Assembly: GCA_017539645.1 (NCBI GenBank)
Contig: JAFYCM010000038.1
Coordinates: 1 to 61,151, forward strand
Source: Bacteroidales bacterium
Lineage (GTDB): Bacteria; Bacteroidota; Bacteroidia; Bacteroidales; Marinilabiliaceae
Reading direction: 5' to 3'
DNA: 61,151 nt
Each line of letters begins with the position of its first letter. The stretch's first letter is position 1. Positions 34,588-44,445 of the stretch are shown piece by piece. The notes under the pieces were generated by a model. That model was not told where the DNA came from. It saw nothing but the letters and a program-made list of their open reading frames with translations, and did not search any database. The position numbers were made by a program, and so were the translations under genes.

Positions 34588-35911
34588 ACTCTTTCCTACT
34601 CATACGTAGGTATGCTGGCTCATCTTCGAGTTTTTTGAGGTTGAGTTCGGAGTTGAGGTCGTTGCGAGGCATGACTTTAGCGTCGATGAGGTTGTCGATA
34701 GAATAGTCGTCGGCATTGTCGTCATCGCGGTTAGCACCGAAGAGCGCGTTTATCTTGCTATCGATATTATCCACTTGAAACGTCACTGTGCGCGCTGAGC
34801 CTTCTTCGACGTCGCTAAAATCTTCATCATCGTCGGAGCATTCGAGCTCGGTAACCAAGCCTGTTTCGGGGTCGAGACTCAACTCTACGCGGCGACCTTT
34901 GTTGTTATTCAAGTCGCTCCAGTCGGCTGCGAAACCAGTGGCAATAACCGTCACGCGGAGTGCTTCACCAAGAGTATCGTCGAAAGCGTTACCCCAGATG
35001 ATTGTACCATCTTCGGGGTTGCTCATCTCTTCGTAGAGCATATTGTGCAGAATCTTATCCTCGCTACCGCGAATCTCGTATTCGTGCGAGGTGTAGGTCA
35101 TCACCAATATATATTTAGCGCCATGAATATCTCTATTGTTCAGAAGCGGAGAGGTAAGCGCCTTGCGTACAGCCTCAGCAGCGCGGTCGGTACCAGAAGC
35201 CTCGCCTGAACCCATCAGCGTAACACCGCTCTCGAACATGGCAGTGCGCACATCGGCGTAGTCGACATTCACCAAGGCTTTGCGGCTAATCATCTCGGCA
35301 AGACCTTTGGCAGCCACAGCCATTATCTCGTCGCCTTTATGTAGCATCTCGCTCTTTTTCAGGTCGCCATACATCTCTTCTATGGCATCGTTGCGGATAA
35401 TCATTATGGCGTCGACATTCTTATATAGTTCATCGAGACCATGCACGGCTTGCTTTATGCGCGGGCGACCTTCGTAGAGGAACGGCACGTTGACTATACC
35501 TATGGTAAGTATGCCCTTCTCTTTCGACTTCTTAGCCACCACAGGAGCTGCGCCAGTGCCAGTGCCGCCACCCATACCTGCACAAATGATGGCTATTTTG
35601 GTGTCGTCGAGCATTTTATCTATTTCGTCGAGCACCTCTTCGGCACTCTCGCGACCTTGATCGGGGTTATTTCCTGCACCAAGGCCTTCTGTGAGACGCG
35701 GACCGAGCTGTATCTTTATTTCTACATCGCTGTCTTCGAGCGCCTGTTTGTCGGTGTTGCATACTATATAATTAACACCACTAATGCCTATGCGATGAGC
35801 GCAATTGACGGCATTGCCGCCTGCTCCACCAACGCCAATAAGCTTGATAATTTCATTCTTCACGGACGGAGTTTCAAAATCGAACTCCAATGGACTTGAT
35901 TCGTTTTCCAT
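34586..35911 (-). CDS. ftsZ: Cell division protein FtsZ
   Basis: 441 aa tubulin-like GTPase that forms the Z ring. The tubulin signature GGGTGTG is at residues 114-120; [11 protein letters not shown] (26-36) and the T7-loop region [12 protein letters not shown] are intact. The GTPase core ends near residue 330; an acidic, low-complexity linker follows, then the C-terminal peptide [11 protein letters not shown], which should bind FtsA. Last gene of the dcw run. No terminator hairpin was seen before queF. Confidence 0.98.
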   Translation of the reverse strand: MENESSPLEFDFETPSVKNEIIKLIGVGGAGGNAVNCAHRIGISGVNYIVCNTDKQALEDSDVEIKIQLGPRLTEGLGAGNNPDQGRESAEEVLDEIDKMLDDTKIAIICAGMGGGTGTGAAPVVAKKSKEKGILTIGIVNVPFLYEGRPRIKQAVHGLDELYKNVDAIMIIRNDAIEEMYGDLKKSEMLHKGDEIMAVAAKGLAEMISRKALVNVDYADVRTAMFESGVTLMGSGEASGTDRAAEAVRKALTSPLLNNRDIHGAKYILVMTYTSHEYEIRGSEDKILHNMLYEEMSNPEDGTIIWGNAFDDTLGEALRVTVIATGFAADWSDLNNNKGRRVELSLDPETGLVTELECSDDDEDFSDVEEGSARTVTFQVDNIDSKINALFGANRDDDNADDYSIDNLIDAKVMPRNDLNSELNLKKLEDEPAYLRMSRKE

Positions 35912-35941
35912 ATTTATAATTATTACGCGTTGGTATCTCTA

Positions 35942-37273
35942 TTATTGCATATCCTCGCCCTCAGAGCCGAACATATTATTGGCCAAATTTGAGAATCTGT
36001 CGGTCCAAGATTTTTTCTCCTTCTTGGGTTTCTCTTTTTTAGTCTCCTCCTTCGACTCGGAATCAGTCTCAGCCTCTTCTGGCTCGACAGGTTGCTCATC
36101 GCCGAAGTTGAGGGTGTTGTCGGTCTGCATCTCGTTGTTTTTGCGGATAATATCCGAAGCCAAGCCAATGGCAGCCGAGTAGCGCAAGAAATCATCGCTA
36201 TTCATGCCTTCTACTTCGGGGCGAATGATAGTAGTATCTTTGGTAAGTTGCATACGGAAAATGTCGCAGATGCCAGGCATCTTAGCACCACCACCCGTAA
36301 GTTTCACGCTGCGTATCATGTTGAATTTATTGGCATTCACCAGCTCAGCGCCTACGTATGCAGCAATCTCGCGAAGACGAGCAACAATGACGAAGTTGAG
36401 TTTAGCAGCGTTATCAATATCGTCGTAGATCTCTTCGCCAACCGTTATGCACAGCGGGCCAGATGATGCATTTTTGCGATAGCCGATGCGCTTAATCATC
36501 TCGGCGCGTTCGGCAGATATTTTCCAGCAATTAGAGATGTCGTCGGTAATGGTTTGGCAACCGAATGGCAGCGACGACTCGTAGCACAATTGACCATGCT
36601 CATAAATAGCCACACCAATATTCTGCGCACCCAAATCGACAAGCGCCATACAATTCTCCTTGTCTAAACTATTGAGCAACACAATACCTTTCATAGAGGT
36701 AGACGGGCGATAGGCTTCGGGACGCGGAAGTGGGTTTACAAACGACTGACTTATCGCATTGAGCACGTTGCGGTTAATTATAGTGCATATAGCCGTAGCC
36801 TCAATCTTTTGGCATAAGCCCGATGGTCGTTTGTACGAAGTGGAAACTTGGTCGAGTACGTACTGAATAAACTCAGTATTTATAATCTGCATATCCTCGC
36901 CAATGGTGTTGCGGACATCGTTTTCCACCTTGTCTTTGAGACTATCGAGCATCTGCTGAGTGACACTGACCTTACCCGTTTTGGCATCCTGTTGCTTAAC
37001 GTTGCGTATGGTTTTGAGGCTCATGCCACCCACGGTAACGCAATAAGCCATATCGCGCTTGACGTTTTTGATGTATTTCTTTGTCAGCTCCGACACAGCA
37101 TACGACACCATAGAAACGTCGTACACTTCGCCCCTTCGCATACCCGAGAGAGGCACACAACCATAGTTCAACAACTTTATGCCATACTTGCTGTTGGACA
37201 AATTTTGCGCCACCACCATGCGAGCTTCGGTGCTGCCAAGGTCAATTGCAACTATTACAGTCTCTCTATTCAT
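35942..37273 (-). CDS. ftsA: Cell division protein FtsA
   Basis: 443 aa actin-like ATPase that ties FtsZ to the membrane. The phosphate-1 motif IDLGSTEARMVVA is at residues 11-23, and LVDLGAQNIGVAIYEHG and KLTGGGAKMPGI are the other ATP-binding motifs. After the core come an acidic then lysine-rich linker (about residues 385-420) and a terminal amphipathic helix SWTDRFSNLANNMFG, the membrane-targeting sequence. Position 30 nt before ftsZ is standard. Confidence 0.96.
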   Translation of the reverse strand: MNRETVIVAIDLGSTEARMVVAQNLSNSKYGIKLLNYGCVPLSGMRRGEVYDVSMVSYAVSELTKKYIKNVKRDMAYCVTVGGMSLKTIRNVKQQDAKTGKVSVTQQMLDSLKDKVENDVRNTIGEDMQIINTEFIQYVLDQVSTSYKRPSGLCQKIEATAICTIINRNVLNAISQSFVNPLPRPEAYRPSTSMKGIVLLNSLDKENCMALVDLGAQNIGVAIYEHGQLCYESSLPFGCQTITDDISNCWKISAERAEMIKRIGYRKNASSGPLCITVGEEIYDDIDNAAKLNFVIVARLREIAAYVGAELVNANKFNMIRSVKLTGGGAKMPGICDIFRMQLTKDTTIIRPEVEGMNSDDFLRYSAAIGLASDIIRKNNEMQTDNTLNFGDEQPVEPEEAETDSESKEETKKEKPKKEKKSWTDRFSNLANNMFGSEGEDMQ

Positions 37274-37283
37274 AATTGTGCTG

Positions 37284-38048
37284 CTATCTTTTTGTGCAGA
37301 TTATCTGCCCGTTATACTTCAAATTTACCTTCTTATAGACATTCCATTCTTTTGGTTTCCAGCCTTTTGTATATAGTGCATATAGATGATCGAACTTCTC
37401 CTCCATACGCTCTATTGTGCCAAACTCCACCACATGGTCGCCAACGCGCGGAATAAGTACAAACTCGTGTTTTTCAGTTATATACACTTGTTCTATCTGC
37501 GACTTCCAGAATTTATTGCTATCAATATACTTACAAAGCTCGAGCACATCGCCACCATCGAGCATCGAGCCTACGTAGCCCGACACCACCACCGTGCGAG
37601 CACTCATTTCTGGCTCGGCGGCTATGCGAAACGACTCCTCGTCCATATAATACGACGTGTGCTGTGTAAATACGCGCATGATTGGTTCGCGCTGAACGAT
37701 GCTAACATGCAGCACACCGCCCGGCGTATAGTAAATATCGCAGCGCTTCACCACAGGTGTCTGCTCTACGCGCTGCTCCATCTCCACAAGGTTAAGGTCG
37801 CGCACAAGCGAGCCTTTGAGCGCTGGGTATGCGCGATCGACAATGTGCTGCAAACCCGTCTCGGTGATGAGTTTGCTGTGGTCGTTGTCCACCACGTGCG
37901 ACACCACACGAGTGCACTCCACCGTAGCTTTCTCGGCATTCACAAACGACATGGCCACAGGGAAATAGAGAATCATAACCACCCAACAAGCGGCTATCCC
38001 AACGCGATGCACCACGCGCCCAATCTTCTGTTTTCCAGCGTCTGCCAT
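37284..38048 (-). CDS. ftsQ: Cell division protein FtsQ
   Basis: 254 aa bitopic division protein linking early and late divisome parts. One transmembrane segment (about residues 15-33, IAACWVVMILYFPVAMSFV) follows a short basic cytoplasmic tail; the rest is periplasmic with a POTRA-like start and the PGGVLHVSIVQREPIMRVF stretch characteristic of FtsQ. Sequence is weakly conserved, so the assignment also rests on its place between murC and ftsA. Confidence 0.9.
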   Translation of the reverse strand: MADAGKQKIGRVVHRVGIAACWVVMILYFPVAMSFVNAEKATVECTRVVSHVVDNDHSKLITETGLQHIVDRAYPALKGSLVRDLNLVEMEQRVEQTPVVKRCDIYYTPGGVLHVSIVQREPIMRVFTQHTSYYMDEESFRIAAEPEMSARTVVVSGYVGSMLDGGDVLELCKYIDSNKFWKSQIEQVYITEKHEFVLIPRVGDHVVEFGTIERMEEKFDHLYALYTKGWKPKEWNVYKKVNLKYNGQIICTKR

Positions 38049-38060
38049 ACGTATATATAA

Positions 38061-39446
38061 TTACAGCGTCTCTTTCAATTTTGCTTCTACTTCGGGCACA
38101 AGCGCATCAATATTGCCAGCACCCATAATGAGCACAAGTTCGTGATTGCCATCGGCTATAGCTTGCGCAAGTTGCTCTTTCTGAACCAACTGCACATTGG
38201 CATCGGGGCGAATCTTCTTTATTTTATCGATGAGCATCTGCGTAGTTACGCCCTCGATAGGCAACTCGCGAGCCGGATAAATATCGAGCATAAGCAAACG
38301 GTCGGCAGTGGCGAGCACCTTAGCAAAATCGTCGGCGAAGTCGCGCGTGCGAGTGTAGAGGTGTGGCTGGAACGCCACGGTGAGCGTACGTTTGCCATAA
38401 ATATCGCGAACAGAATTGAGCGTCGTAGCAATCTCTTGTGGGTGATGCGCGTAGTCATCGATAAGTACGCACTTTTCTGTATCGATATGATACTCGAAGC
38501 GGCGGCGGTTTCCACGGAACGAAGCCAAGGCGTCACGAATTTCGTCGTCGGTAGCGCCGCAGAGCTGAGCCGAAGCCACAGCAGCCACAGCATTCTCCAC
38601 GTTGTGAAGTCCGGGCAAGCCGAGCGTCAGGTTTTCTATGTCGCCAAGAGGAGAACTTACCGAGAAGTTGTATTTATTACCAACGCGTTTCACTCTATAA
38701 GCATGAAAATCAGTCTCTTTATTCTCGCGAGCATAAGTAAAGAACTCGGCATCTTCGCTAACAATCTCGTCGCTTATTGGCAGACCATACTTTAGCAAGA
38801 GCGCGCCACCGCTACGAATCTGCGAAGCGAATTGGCGGAAAGCCTTCTGCATCTCGGCTTTAGTGCCATAAATATCAAGATGGTCGGCATCCATAGCCGT
38901 AATTACAGCCACATGCGGATGAAGCGTAAGGAACGAGCGGTCGTATTCGTCGGCTTCGGTAACTACGAAAGACGATTCGGTATTGCTCCAGTAATTAGTA
39001 TTGTAATTGACTGAAATGCCGCCAAGAAAAGCTGAGCAACCCACTTGCGACGTGCGTAGAATGTGCGCAGCAAGTGTCGACGTGGTGGTCTTGCCATGCG
39101 TGCCAGCCACACAAACGGCGTCGGCAGCATCGGTGAGATGACCAAGCACAACGGAGCGCTTCACAACCTCGAAACCTTCGTTGCGGAAATATGTAAGAAT
39201 AGCATTATTGGCTGGTATGGCGGGCGTAGCTACCACGAGCGTGTCGCTTTTTGAGCGAAACGGCGCAGGAATGGCGTTTACATCGTCGTCGAAGGCGATA
39301 GATATGCCGTCGGCTATGATTTCATCGGTGAGGCGCGTCTGCGTGCGGTCGTAGCCCGACACATTGCAACCTATGGCGTGAAAATGGCGAGCGAGTGCGC
39401 TCATACCTATGCCACCAATACCTACGAAATAATAATTCTTCTTCAT
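38061..39446 (-). CDS. murC: UDP-N-acetylmuramate-L-alanine ligase MurC
   Basis: 461 aa ATP-dependent ligase that adds L-Ala to UDP-MurNAc. N-terminal GIGGIGMSALARHF binds UDP; the ATP P-loop is GTHGKTTTS (about residues 114-122); EADEYDRSFL and LIDDYAHHPQEI are Mur-ligase signatures, the last being the His-rich loop of MurC. Length normal. ATG at 39446; 12 nt before ftsQ. Confidence 0.97.
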   Translation of the reverse strand: MKKNYYFVGIGGIGMSALARHFHAIGCNVSGYDRTQTRLTDEIIADGISIAFDDDVNAIPAPFRSKSDTLVVATPAIPANNAILTYFRNEGFEVVKRSVVLGHLTDAADAVCVAGTHGKTTTSTLAAHILRTSQVGCSAFLGGISVNYNTNYWSNTESSFVVTEADEYDRSFLTLHPHVAVITAMDADHLDIYGTKAEMQKAFRQFASQIRSGGALLLKYGLPISDEIVSEDAEFFTYARENKETDFHAYRVKRVGNKYNFSVSSPLGDIENLTLGLPGLHNVENAVAAVASAQLCGATDDEIRDALASFRGNRRRFEYHIDTEKCVLIDDYAHHPQEIATTLNSVRDIYGKRTLTVAFQPHLYTRTRDFADDFAKVLATADRLLMLDIYPARELPIEGVTTQMLIDKIKKIRPDANVQLVQKEQLAQAIADGNHELVLIMGAGNIDALVPEVEAKLKETL

Positions 39447-39516
39447 TTGACTATTTGACTATTTACAATTTACATCACCGAATTCAACTAATTAATTCCC
39501 TTCGGTGACTTCTATT

Positions 39517-40617
39517 TTACTTTTTGCCGCCGAGTTCGAATACGTATTTAGCAATGTCGGCAGCGGCGTTTGGCTTAGCAAACTGGCGGATGTTGGTAGC
39601 AAGTTTTTCGAGCTGCTCCTTGTCCGATACCGTAAGCTGGGCCTCAGCAAGGAGCGTGCGAGTCTCGCTGTCGCGAACCAAACGGGCAGCCTCGCGCGAA
39701 ACGAGCGCCATAGCATTCTTCGTCTGATGATCCTCAGCCACGTTGGGCGACGGCACAAAGATGCATGGTTTGCCGAGCAGCGCAAGTTCGGAAATGCTAC
39801 TTGCTCCAGCACGCGAAATTACAACATCGGCAATTGCATACGCATAATCCATACGTTTTATGAAGTCGTATGCATGAACGTTTGCACGCGGTTGTTCTTT
39901 GAGTTTTTGCTGAATATCAGCATAATACATTTTACCCGTTTGCCACAAGAGTTGCACGCCAGGCTGCAAATCGTCGAGCGTAGCGCTGATGCCGTTGTTT
40001 ATAGAGCGCGCACCAAGGCTGCCGCCTATCACCAATATTATGGACTGATTTGGGTCGAGGCCGAAGAATTTGGCAGCCTCCTCGCGGTCTATAGCGCCTT
40101 GCAACGACTGGCGCACCGGATTGCCCGTGAAGGTGATTTTCTCCTTCGGAAAGAAGCGTTCCATGTCGGGGTAAGCTACGCAGATGCGCTTTGCCTTAGC
40201 TGCGAGTATTTTATTAGTTACGCCCGGATAGCTATTCTGCTCCTGAAGCAAGCACGGAATACCCTTTTGCGATGCGCAACGAAGCACCGGACCGCTGGCA
40301 TAGCCGCCCACACCCACACACACATCGGGATTGAAGCGCTTTAGCACGCGGCGAGCCGTAATCATGCTACCAAGCAAGCGGAAGGGAAAGAGCATATTGC
40401 GGCAAATGTTGCGGAGGTTTATTTTTCGATGGAATCCAGCCACCGGCAAGCCAACAATTTCGTAGCCTGCAGCGGGCACCTTCTCCATCTCCATCTTGCC
40501 CTTCGCACCAACAAATAGAATCTCCGTAGATGGATCTATTTCGCGCAACGCGTTTGCTATCGATATGGCTGGGAAGATGTGACCTCCCGTTCCGCCTCCA
40601 CTTATAATTACTTTCAT
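39517..40617 (-). CDS. murG: UDP-GlcNAc:lipid I transferase MurG
   Basis: 366 aa glycosyltransferase (GT28) that turns lipid I into lipid II at the inner face of the membrane. The N-terminal G-loop is GGGTGGHIFPA (residues 7-17), a second G-loop GGSLGARSINN lies mid-protein, and the C-terminal donor site reads RAGASSISELALLGKPCIFVP. ATG at 40617, 46 nt after ftsW. Confidence 0.97.
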   Translation of the reverse strand: MKVIISGGGTGGHIFPAISIANALREIDPSTEILFVGAKGKMEMEKVPAAGYEIVGLPVAGFHRKINLRNICRNMLFPFRLLGSMITARRVLKRFNPDVCVGVGGYASGPVLRCASQKGIPCLLQEQNSYPGVTNKILAAKAKRICVAYPDMERFFPKEKITFTGNPVRQSLQGAIDREEAAKFFGLDPNQSIILVIGGSLGARSINNGISATLDDLQPGVQLLWQTGKMYYADIQQKLKEQPRANVHAYDFIKRMDYAYAIADVVISRAGASSISELALLGKPCIFVPSPNVAEDHQTKNAMALVSREAARLVRDSETRTLLAEAQLTVSDKEQLEKLATNIRQFAKPNAAADIAKYVFELGGKK

Positions 40618-40663
40618 GTCTGTCTATTATTTTTTATACGTTGTTGTGTATGTATATACTTAG

Positions 40664-41917
40664 TTATCCAAAAGTTACAGCTTCTGCTTCCTCGTAATAT
40701 TCGCCATCGCCGTCCATAGTCGATGGTTTTTCTTCGTCGGTAGACTCATCGTCGGTATGGACTGGAGCAGGTTTTGCAACTGCAGGCGCCGGATTGACGT
40801 GGCTCACCGAGAGTATTATGCCGAAAGCAAAGCCCATAAATATGTCCGACGAACCACCTTGACTGACTAACGGCAAAGTCTGTCCTGTGACTGGCATTAT
40901 ACCTACGCCTACCATCATATTTATGAGCGCCTGAATCTCTATAATTATAGTTATGCCTATAATGACAAAGGCGTGAAATGGTTTCTGACATCGCTTCATC
41001 ACCAATATGGCTCTATACATAAGCATAAGAAACGCCAGCAGCACCAATGCTCCACCCCACGCGCCGTACTCCTCCAAGATGATGGCGAAGATGAAGTCGG
41101 AGAAGGCCATCGGCAGGAAGTTTTTCATGTAGCTATGCCCAGGTCCACGACCAGTGATGCCGCCAATGGCAACCGCCGTGAGGGCCTGTCGTCTCTGATA
41201 GTCGCCGTCTTTTGAACCTTGAGCTGCGGCTTCGTCGCTACCTATGAAGCGTTCTATGCGCGCACGCCATGTGTTGGCTCGTGGGAAAACTTTGCTTGCG
41301 TATGGCGCAAAAAGCACCACTATAAATAGGAATGCTATCACTACGCCAGCCGTGCCAAACAAATAGCGCCAAGGCACACCGCCAATAGCCATCAACGCGA
41401 AAACCGAAAAGCCCACCAAAAGGCAGGTAGAGAGGTTTTCGAGCATAATAGGTATGCATATTATTGCCGATCCTATAAGTATGGGCCAGAATGCATCTTT
41501 GGGCTCGTTGGCAAGGGCTAACTTCTTGGCTGTAAATATTATAAGTGCAAACTTGGCAAACTCCGATGGTTGCACCGTGAAGCCGCCAATATTTATCCAA
41601 CGCGATGAACCATTGATGGCACTGCCAAGCACCAACGCCATGACAAGCCCGATGAAGCCAAAAAAGACCATCACCTCGGCCAATCCTGAAAAATATTTTG
41701 GATGTATGCGGCTGGTGAGCACAGCTACCACGATGCCCGCAACGAGCATCACCACGTGCTTAATTATGTAGTGCGACATGTCGCCGTTGTTCTTCACGTA
41801 CGCCAACACACTCGCAGCACTATAGACCGAGAATACCGAGAGTATAGATAGAAATGCTATCACTATCCATATCCAGCGGTCGCCAATGAAGTATCTTTTT
41901 ATGCTATCGAACGACAT
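40664..41917 (-). CDS. ftsW: Peptidoglycan glycosyltransferase FtsW (SEDS)
   Basis: 417 aa from the ATG at 41917; a TTG three codons upstream is open but not needed. About ten transmembrane segments. SEDS signatures are present: GSSRWINIGGFTVQPSEFAK with the family Pro-Ser-Glu, GPGHSYMKNFLPMAFSDFIFA and LPLVSQGGSSDIFMG near the end. An acidic C-terminal tail of about 45 residues follows the last helix. It polymerises lipid II together with the adjacent PBP. Confidence 0.96.
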   Translation of the reverse strand: MSFDSIKRYFIGDRWIWIVIAFLSILSVFSVYSAASVLAYVKNNGDMSHYIIKHVVMLVAGIVVAVLTSRIHPKYFSGLAEVMVFFGFIGLVMALVLGSAINGSSRWINIGGFTVQPSEFAKFALIIFTAKKLALANEPKDAFWPILIGSAIICIPIMLENLSTCLLVGFSVFALMAIGGVPWRYLFGTAGVVIAFLFIVVLFAPYASKVFPRANTWRARIERFIGSDEAAAQGSKDGDYQRRQALTAVAIGGITGRGPGHSYMKNFLPMAFSDFIFAIILEEYGAWGGALVLLAFLMLMYRAILVMKRCQKPFHAFVIIGITIIIEIQALINMMVGVGIMPVTGQTLPLVSQGGSSDIFMGFAFGIILSVSHVNPAPAVAKPAPVHTDDESTDEEKPSTMDGDGEYYEEAEAVTFG

Positions 41918-41932
41918 ATCTGCCAACTATTT

Positions 41933-43270
41933 TTATTTCAACTTATTAACCTCTTCTTTGAAGAGATTTCCACGGTGCACATAGCTATTGAAGAGGTCGA
42001 AACTTGCGCAGCATGGCGAGAGCAAAACCACATCGCCACTTTGAGCCAATCGGTGACATTCGCGCACGCAATCGGCCATCGATTTCGTCTCTACTATCGT
42101 AGGTATGATGCCAGCAAAACTGGTAATAAGCTTCTCATTATCAACACCAAGGCAAACGAGCGCGCGCACCTTCTGACGAGCAAAGTCGTTGAGCACCGAG
42201 TAGTCGTTGCCTTTGTCTGTTCCGCCGGCAATCCACACCACAGGGCGCGTTTGACATTCGAGCGCATACCACGCCGAATCGACATTCGTAGCCTTCGAGT
42301 CGTCGATATACTCCACGCCATCTATTGTGGCTACGCTCTGCAAGCGATGTTCGGCGTTCACAAACGTGGTCAAACCTTTACGCAGTGCCTCGCCATCAAC
42401 GCCAACGAGTTGAGCCGCAAGAATAGCTTGCATAGCATTGTAAGTATTATGCAAACCTTTGATTGTCAAATCGTTCACATTTATAGCGAAGTCGCCATTA
42501 TTTATTTGGCTATATATGACACCCTCGCGACACACAGCGCCATTCACCTCGCTCTTGGTAGACACAAATATGGTCTTACGTGGCAACTCCACGCGCGGCA
42601 ACCATTCCGACGTAACAGGGTCATCGGCATTGGCAATGAAAGTGCCGTCGGGGTTGAGATTCTGCATGATGCGGAACTTCGAGCGTATGTAGTTTTCAAA
42701 CTTATACTCATACCTATCCAAGTGGTCAGGAGTGATGTTGGTAAGTATGGATATTTGCGGTTTGAAGTCGTACATACCATCGAGCTGAAAACTGCTGAGC
42801 TCAATTACGTACCACTCTGGTTCGTCGCCCTCTGCCACACGACGTGCAAGGCTAGTGCCAACGTTGCCAGCGAGTTTTGCACTCACGCCAGCCGTTGTCA
42901 GCAAGTGATGAATGAGCAGCGTGGTGGTCGTCTTGCCGTTAGCGCCCGTAATGCCAATAGACTTCGATTTGGTGAAGTAGCCGGCAAACTCAATTTCGCT
43001 AATTATATGTACGCCCCAACTGCGAAGCGTCTTCACAACCTCGGCCTTCTCTGGCACGCCAGGGCTCTTGACGTAGTAGTCGGCATCGCGCATGAGGTCG
43101 AACGAGTGGCCGCCCTCTTCGTAGCGAATATTATTAGCATCGAGTTCGGCTTTGTTTTGTGGTTTCAGAGCACCGGCATCGCTAAGAAGCACGTCCATAC
43201 CGAGTTTCTTGCCAAGCAGAGCTGCACCAACGCCGCTCTCGCCGCCGCCTATGATTATAAGTTTTTTCAT
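41933..43270 (-). CDS. murD: UDP-MurNAc-L-Ala:D-Glu ligase MurD
   Basis: 445 aa. UDP-binding start IIGGGESGVGAALLG; ATP P-loop GITGANGKTTTT (about residues 108-119); LTNITPDHLDRYE and GVEYIDDSKATN are Mur-ligase signatures, the last typical of MurD. ATG at 43270, 2 nt after the mraY stop, so coupled. Confidence 0.97.
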   Translation of the reverse strand: MKKLIIIGGGESGVGAALLGKKLGMDVLLSDAGALKPQNKAELDANNIRYEEGGHSFDLMRDADYYVKSPGVPEKAEVVKTLRSWGVHIISEIEFAGYFTKSKSIGITGANGKTTTTLLIHHLLTTAGVSAKLAGNVGTSLARRVAEGDEPEWYVIELSSFQLDGMYDFKPQISILTNITPDHLDRYEYKFENYIRSKFRIMQNLNPDGTFIANADDPVTSEWLPRVELPRKTIFVSTKSEVNGAVCREGVIYSQINNGDFAINVNDLTIKGLHNTYNAMQAILAAQLVGVDGEALRKGLTTFVNAEHRLQSVATIDGVEYIDDSKATNVDSAWYALECQTRPVVWIAGGTDKGNDYSVLNDFARQKVRALVCLGVDNEKLITSFAGIIPTIVETKSMADCVRECHRLAQSGDVVLLSPCCASFDLFNSYVHRGNLFKEEVNKLK

Positions 43271-43272
43271 AA

Positions 43273-44424
43273 CTATCTAATTTTCAATGTAACAACCGTT
43301 ACTACAGCCAATATTATACCTATGAGCCAGAAGCGTAGCACAATCTTAGGTTCTGGATAGCCTTTCTTCTGAAAATGGTGATGTATAGGCGCCATAAGGA
43401 AAACGCGTCTGCCTTCACCATATTTTCGTTTGGTATATTTGAAATAGCTCACCTGAATCATAACCGACAGATTCTCAACGAAGAATATGCCGCAGAGAAT
43501 TGGCAAAAGCAGTTCGGCGTGAATAATTATAGCCAAAATAGCTATTATACCGCCGAGCGTGAGGCTGCCAGTATCGCCCATAAATACTTGAGCCGGGAAG
43601 GCGTTGTACCACAAGAAACCTATTGTTGCACCAATGAAGGCAGCAATGTAAACAACCAACTCACCAGAATTTTGCAAGAACATAATATGCAGATAGCCAG
43701 CATATTCGTGGTGGCCAGAAAGGTATGCCAATATGCCAAGCGTAGTACCTATGATGGCCGAAGTGCCAGTAGCCAAGCCGTCGAGACCATCGGTCATGTT
43801 GGCACCGTTGCTCGTAGCCGTAATTATAAATATGGTGACGATGGCAAACACAACCCAACCAAGTTGCGTGAGCAGCTCGCCCTCGGCAAACGGCACAAGC
43901 CAACGATAGTCGAAGGTGTAGCCTTTGAAGAATGGTATGGTGGTTACGGGAATGTCGTCGGTGTCGTGGCTAAAGTAGAGCACGCCAGCTACGATGAGTC
44001 CGAGGCTCACTTGTCCGGCAATCTTCTTCCAACCCGAAAGTCCCTCTTTGTTCTTCTTGAACACTTTGATGTAGTCATCTATGAAGCCAAGCATACCAAG
44101 CCAAAGCGTCGAGAAAATCATCAATAATACGTATACATTGCTGAGTTTGCAGAAGAGTGCAACGGGCAACAATATCGATAGAATAATGATGATGCCGCCC
44201 ATGGTAGGCGTGCCTTTTTTCTGCATCTGACCTTCGAGGCCAAGGTTGCGGATGGTTTCACCAACTTGCAAAAGTTGCAGTCGGTCAATGATTTTGCGAC
44301 CTACGATGGTGGCAAACACAAGCGATGTCACAAGTGCCAAACCTGCACGGAACGAGATGTACTGCATCACGCCAGCACCGGGCATGCCCAACTCGTGCAA
44401 GTATTGAAATAGAGTATATAACAT
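43273..44424 (-). CDS. mraY: Phospho-MurNAc-pentapeptide transferase MraY
   Basis: 383 aa integral membrane enzyme with about ten helices that makes lipid I. The aspartate-rich motif LGFIDDYIKV, the NGANMTDGLDGLATG signature and MAPIHHHFQKKG (HHH motif) are intact. A longer N-terminal part than in E. coli (360 aa) matches Bacteroidetes. ATG at 44424; 21 nt after murE. Confidence 0.98.
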   Translation of the reverse strand: MLYTLFQYLHELGMPGAGVMQYISFRAGLALVTSLVFATIVGRKIIDRLQLLQVGETIRNLGLEGQMQKKGTPTMGGIIIILSILLPVALFCKLSNVYVLLMIFSTLWLGMLGFIDDYIKVFKKNKEGLSGWKKIAGQVSLGLIVAGVLYFSHDTDDIPVTTIPFFKGYTFDYRWLVPFAEGELLTQLGWVVFAIVTIFIITATSNGANMTDGLDGLATGTSAIIGTTLGILAYLSGHHEYAGYLHIMFLQNSGELVVYIAAFIGATIGFLWYNAFPAQVFMGDTGSLTLGGIIAILAIIIHAELLLPILCGIFFVENLSVMIQVSYFKYTKRKYGEGRRVFLMAPIHHHFQKKGYPEPKIVLRFWLIGIILAVVTVVTLKIR

Positions 44425-44445
44425 ATTTATTAGAGATTTTTATGC

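Noticed and set aside
41975-43360. 461-codon open frame on the plus strand
   Set aside because: Antisense to murD, with His/Arg-rich composition typical of a shadow frame. The same holds for the 352-codon frame at 44476-45534 opposite murE.
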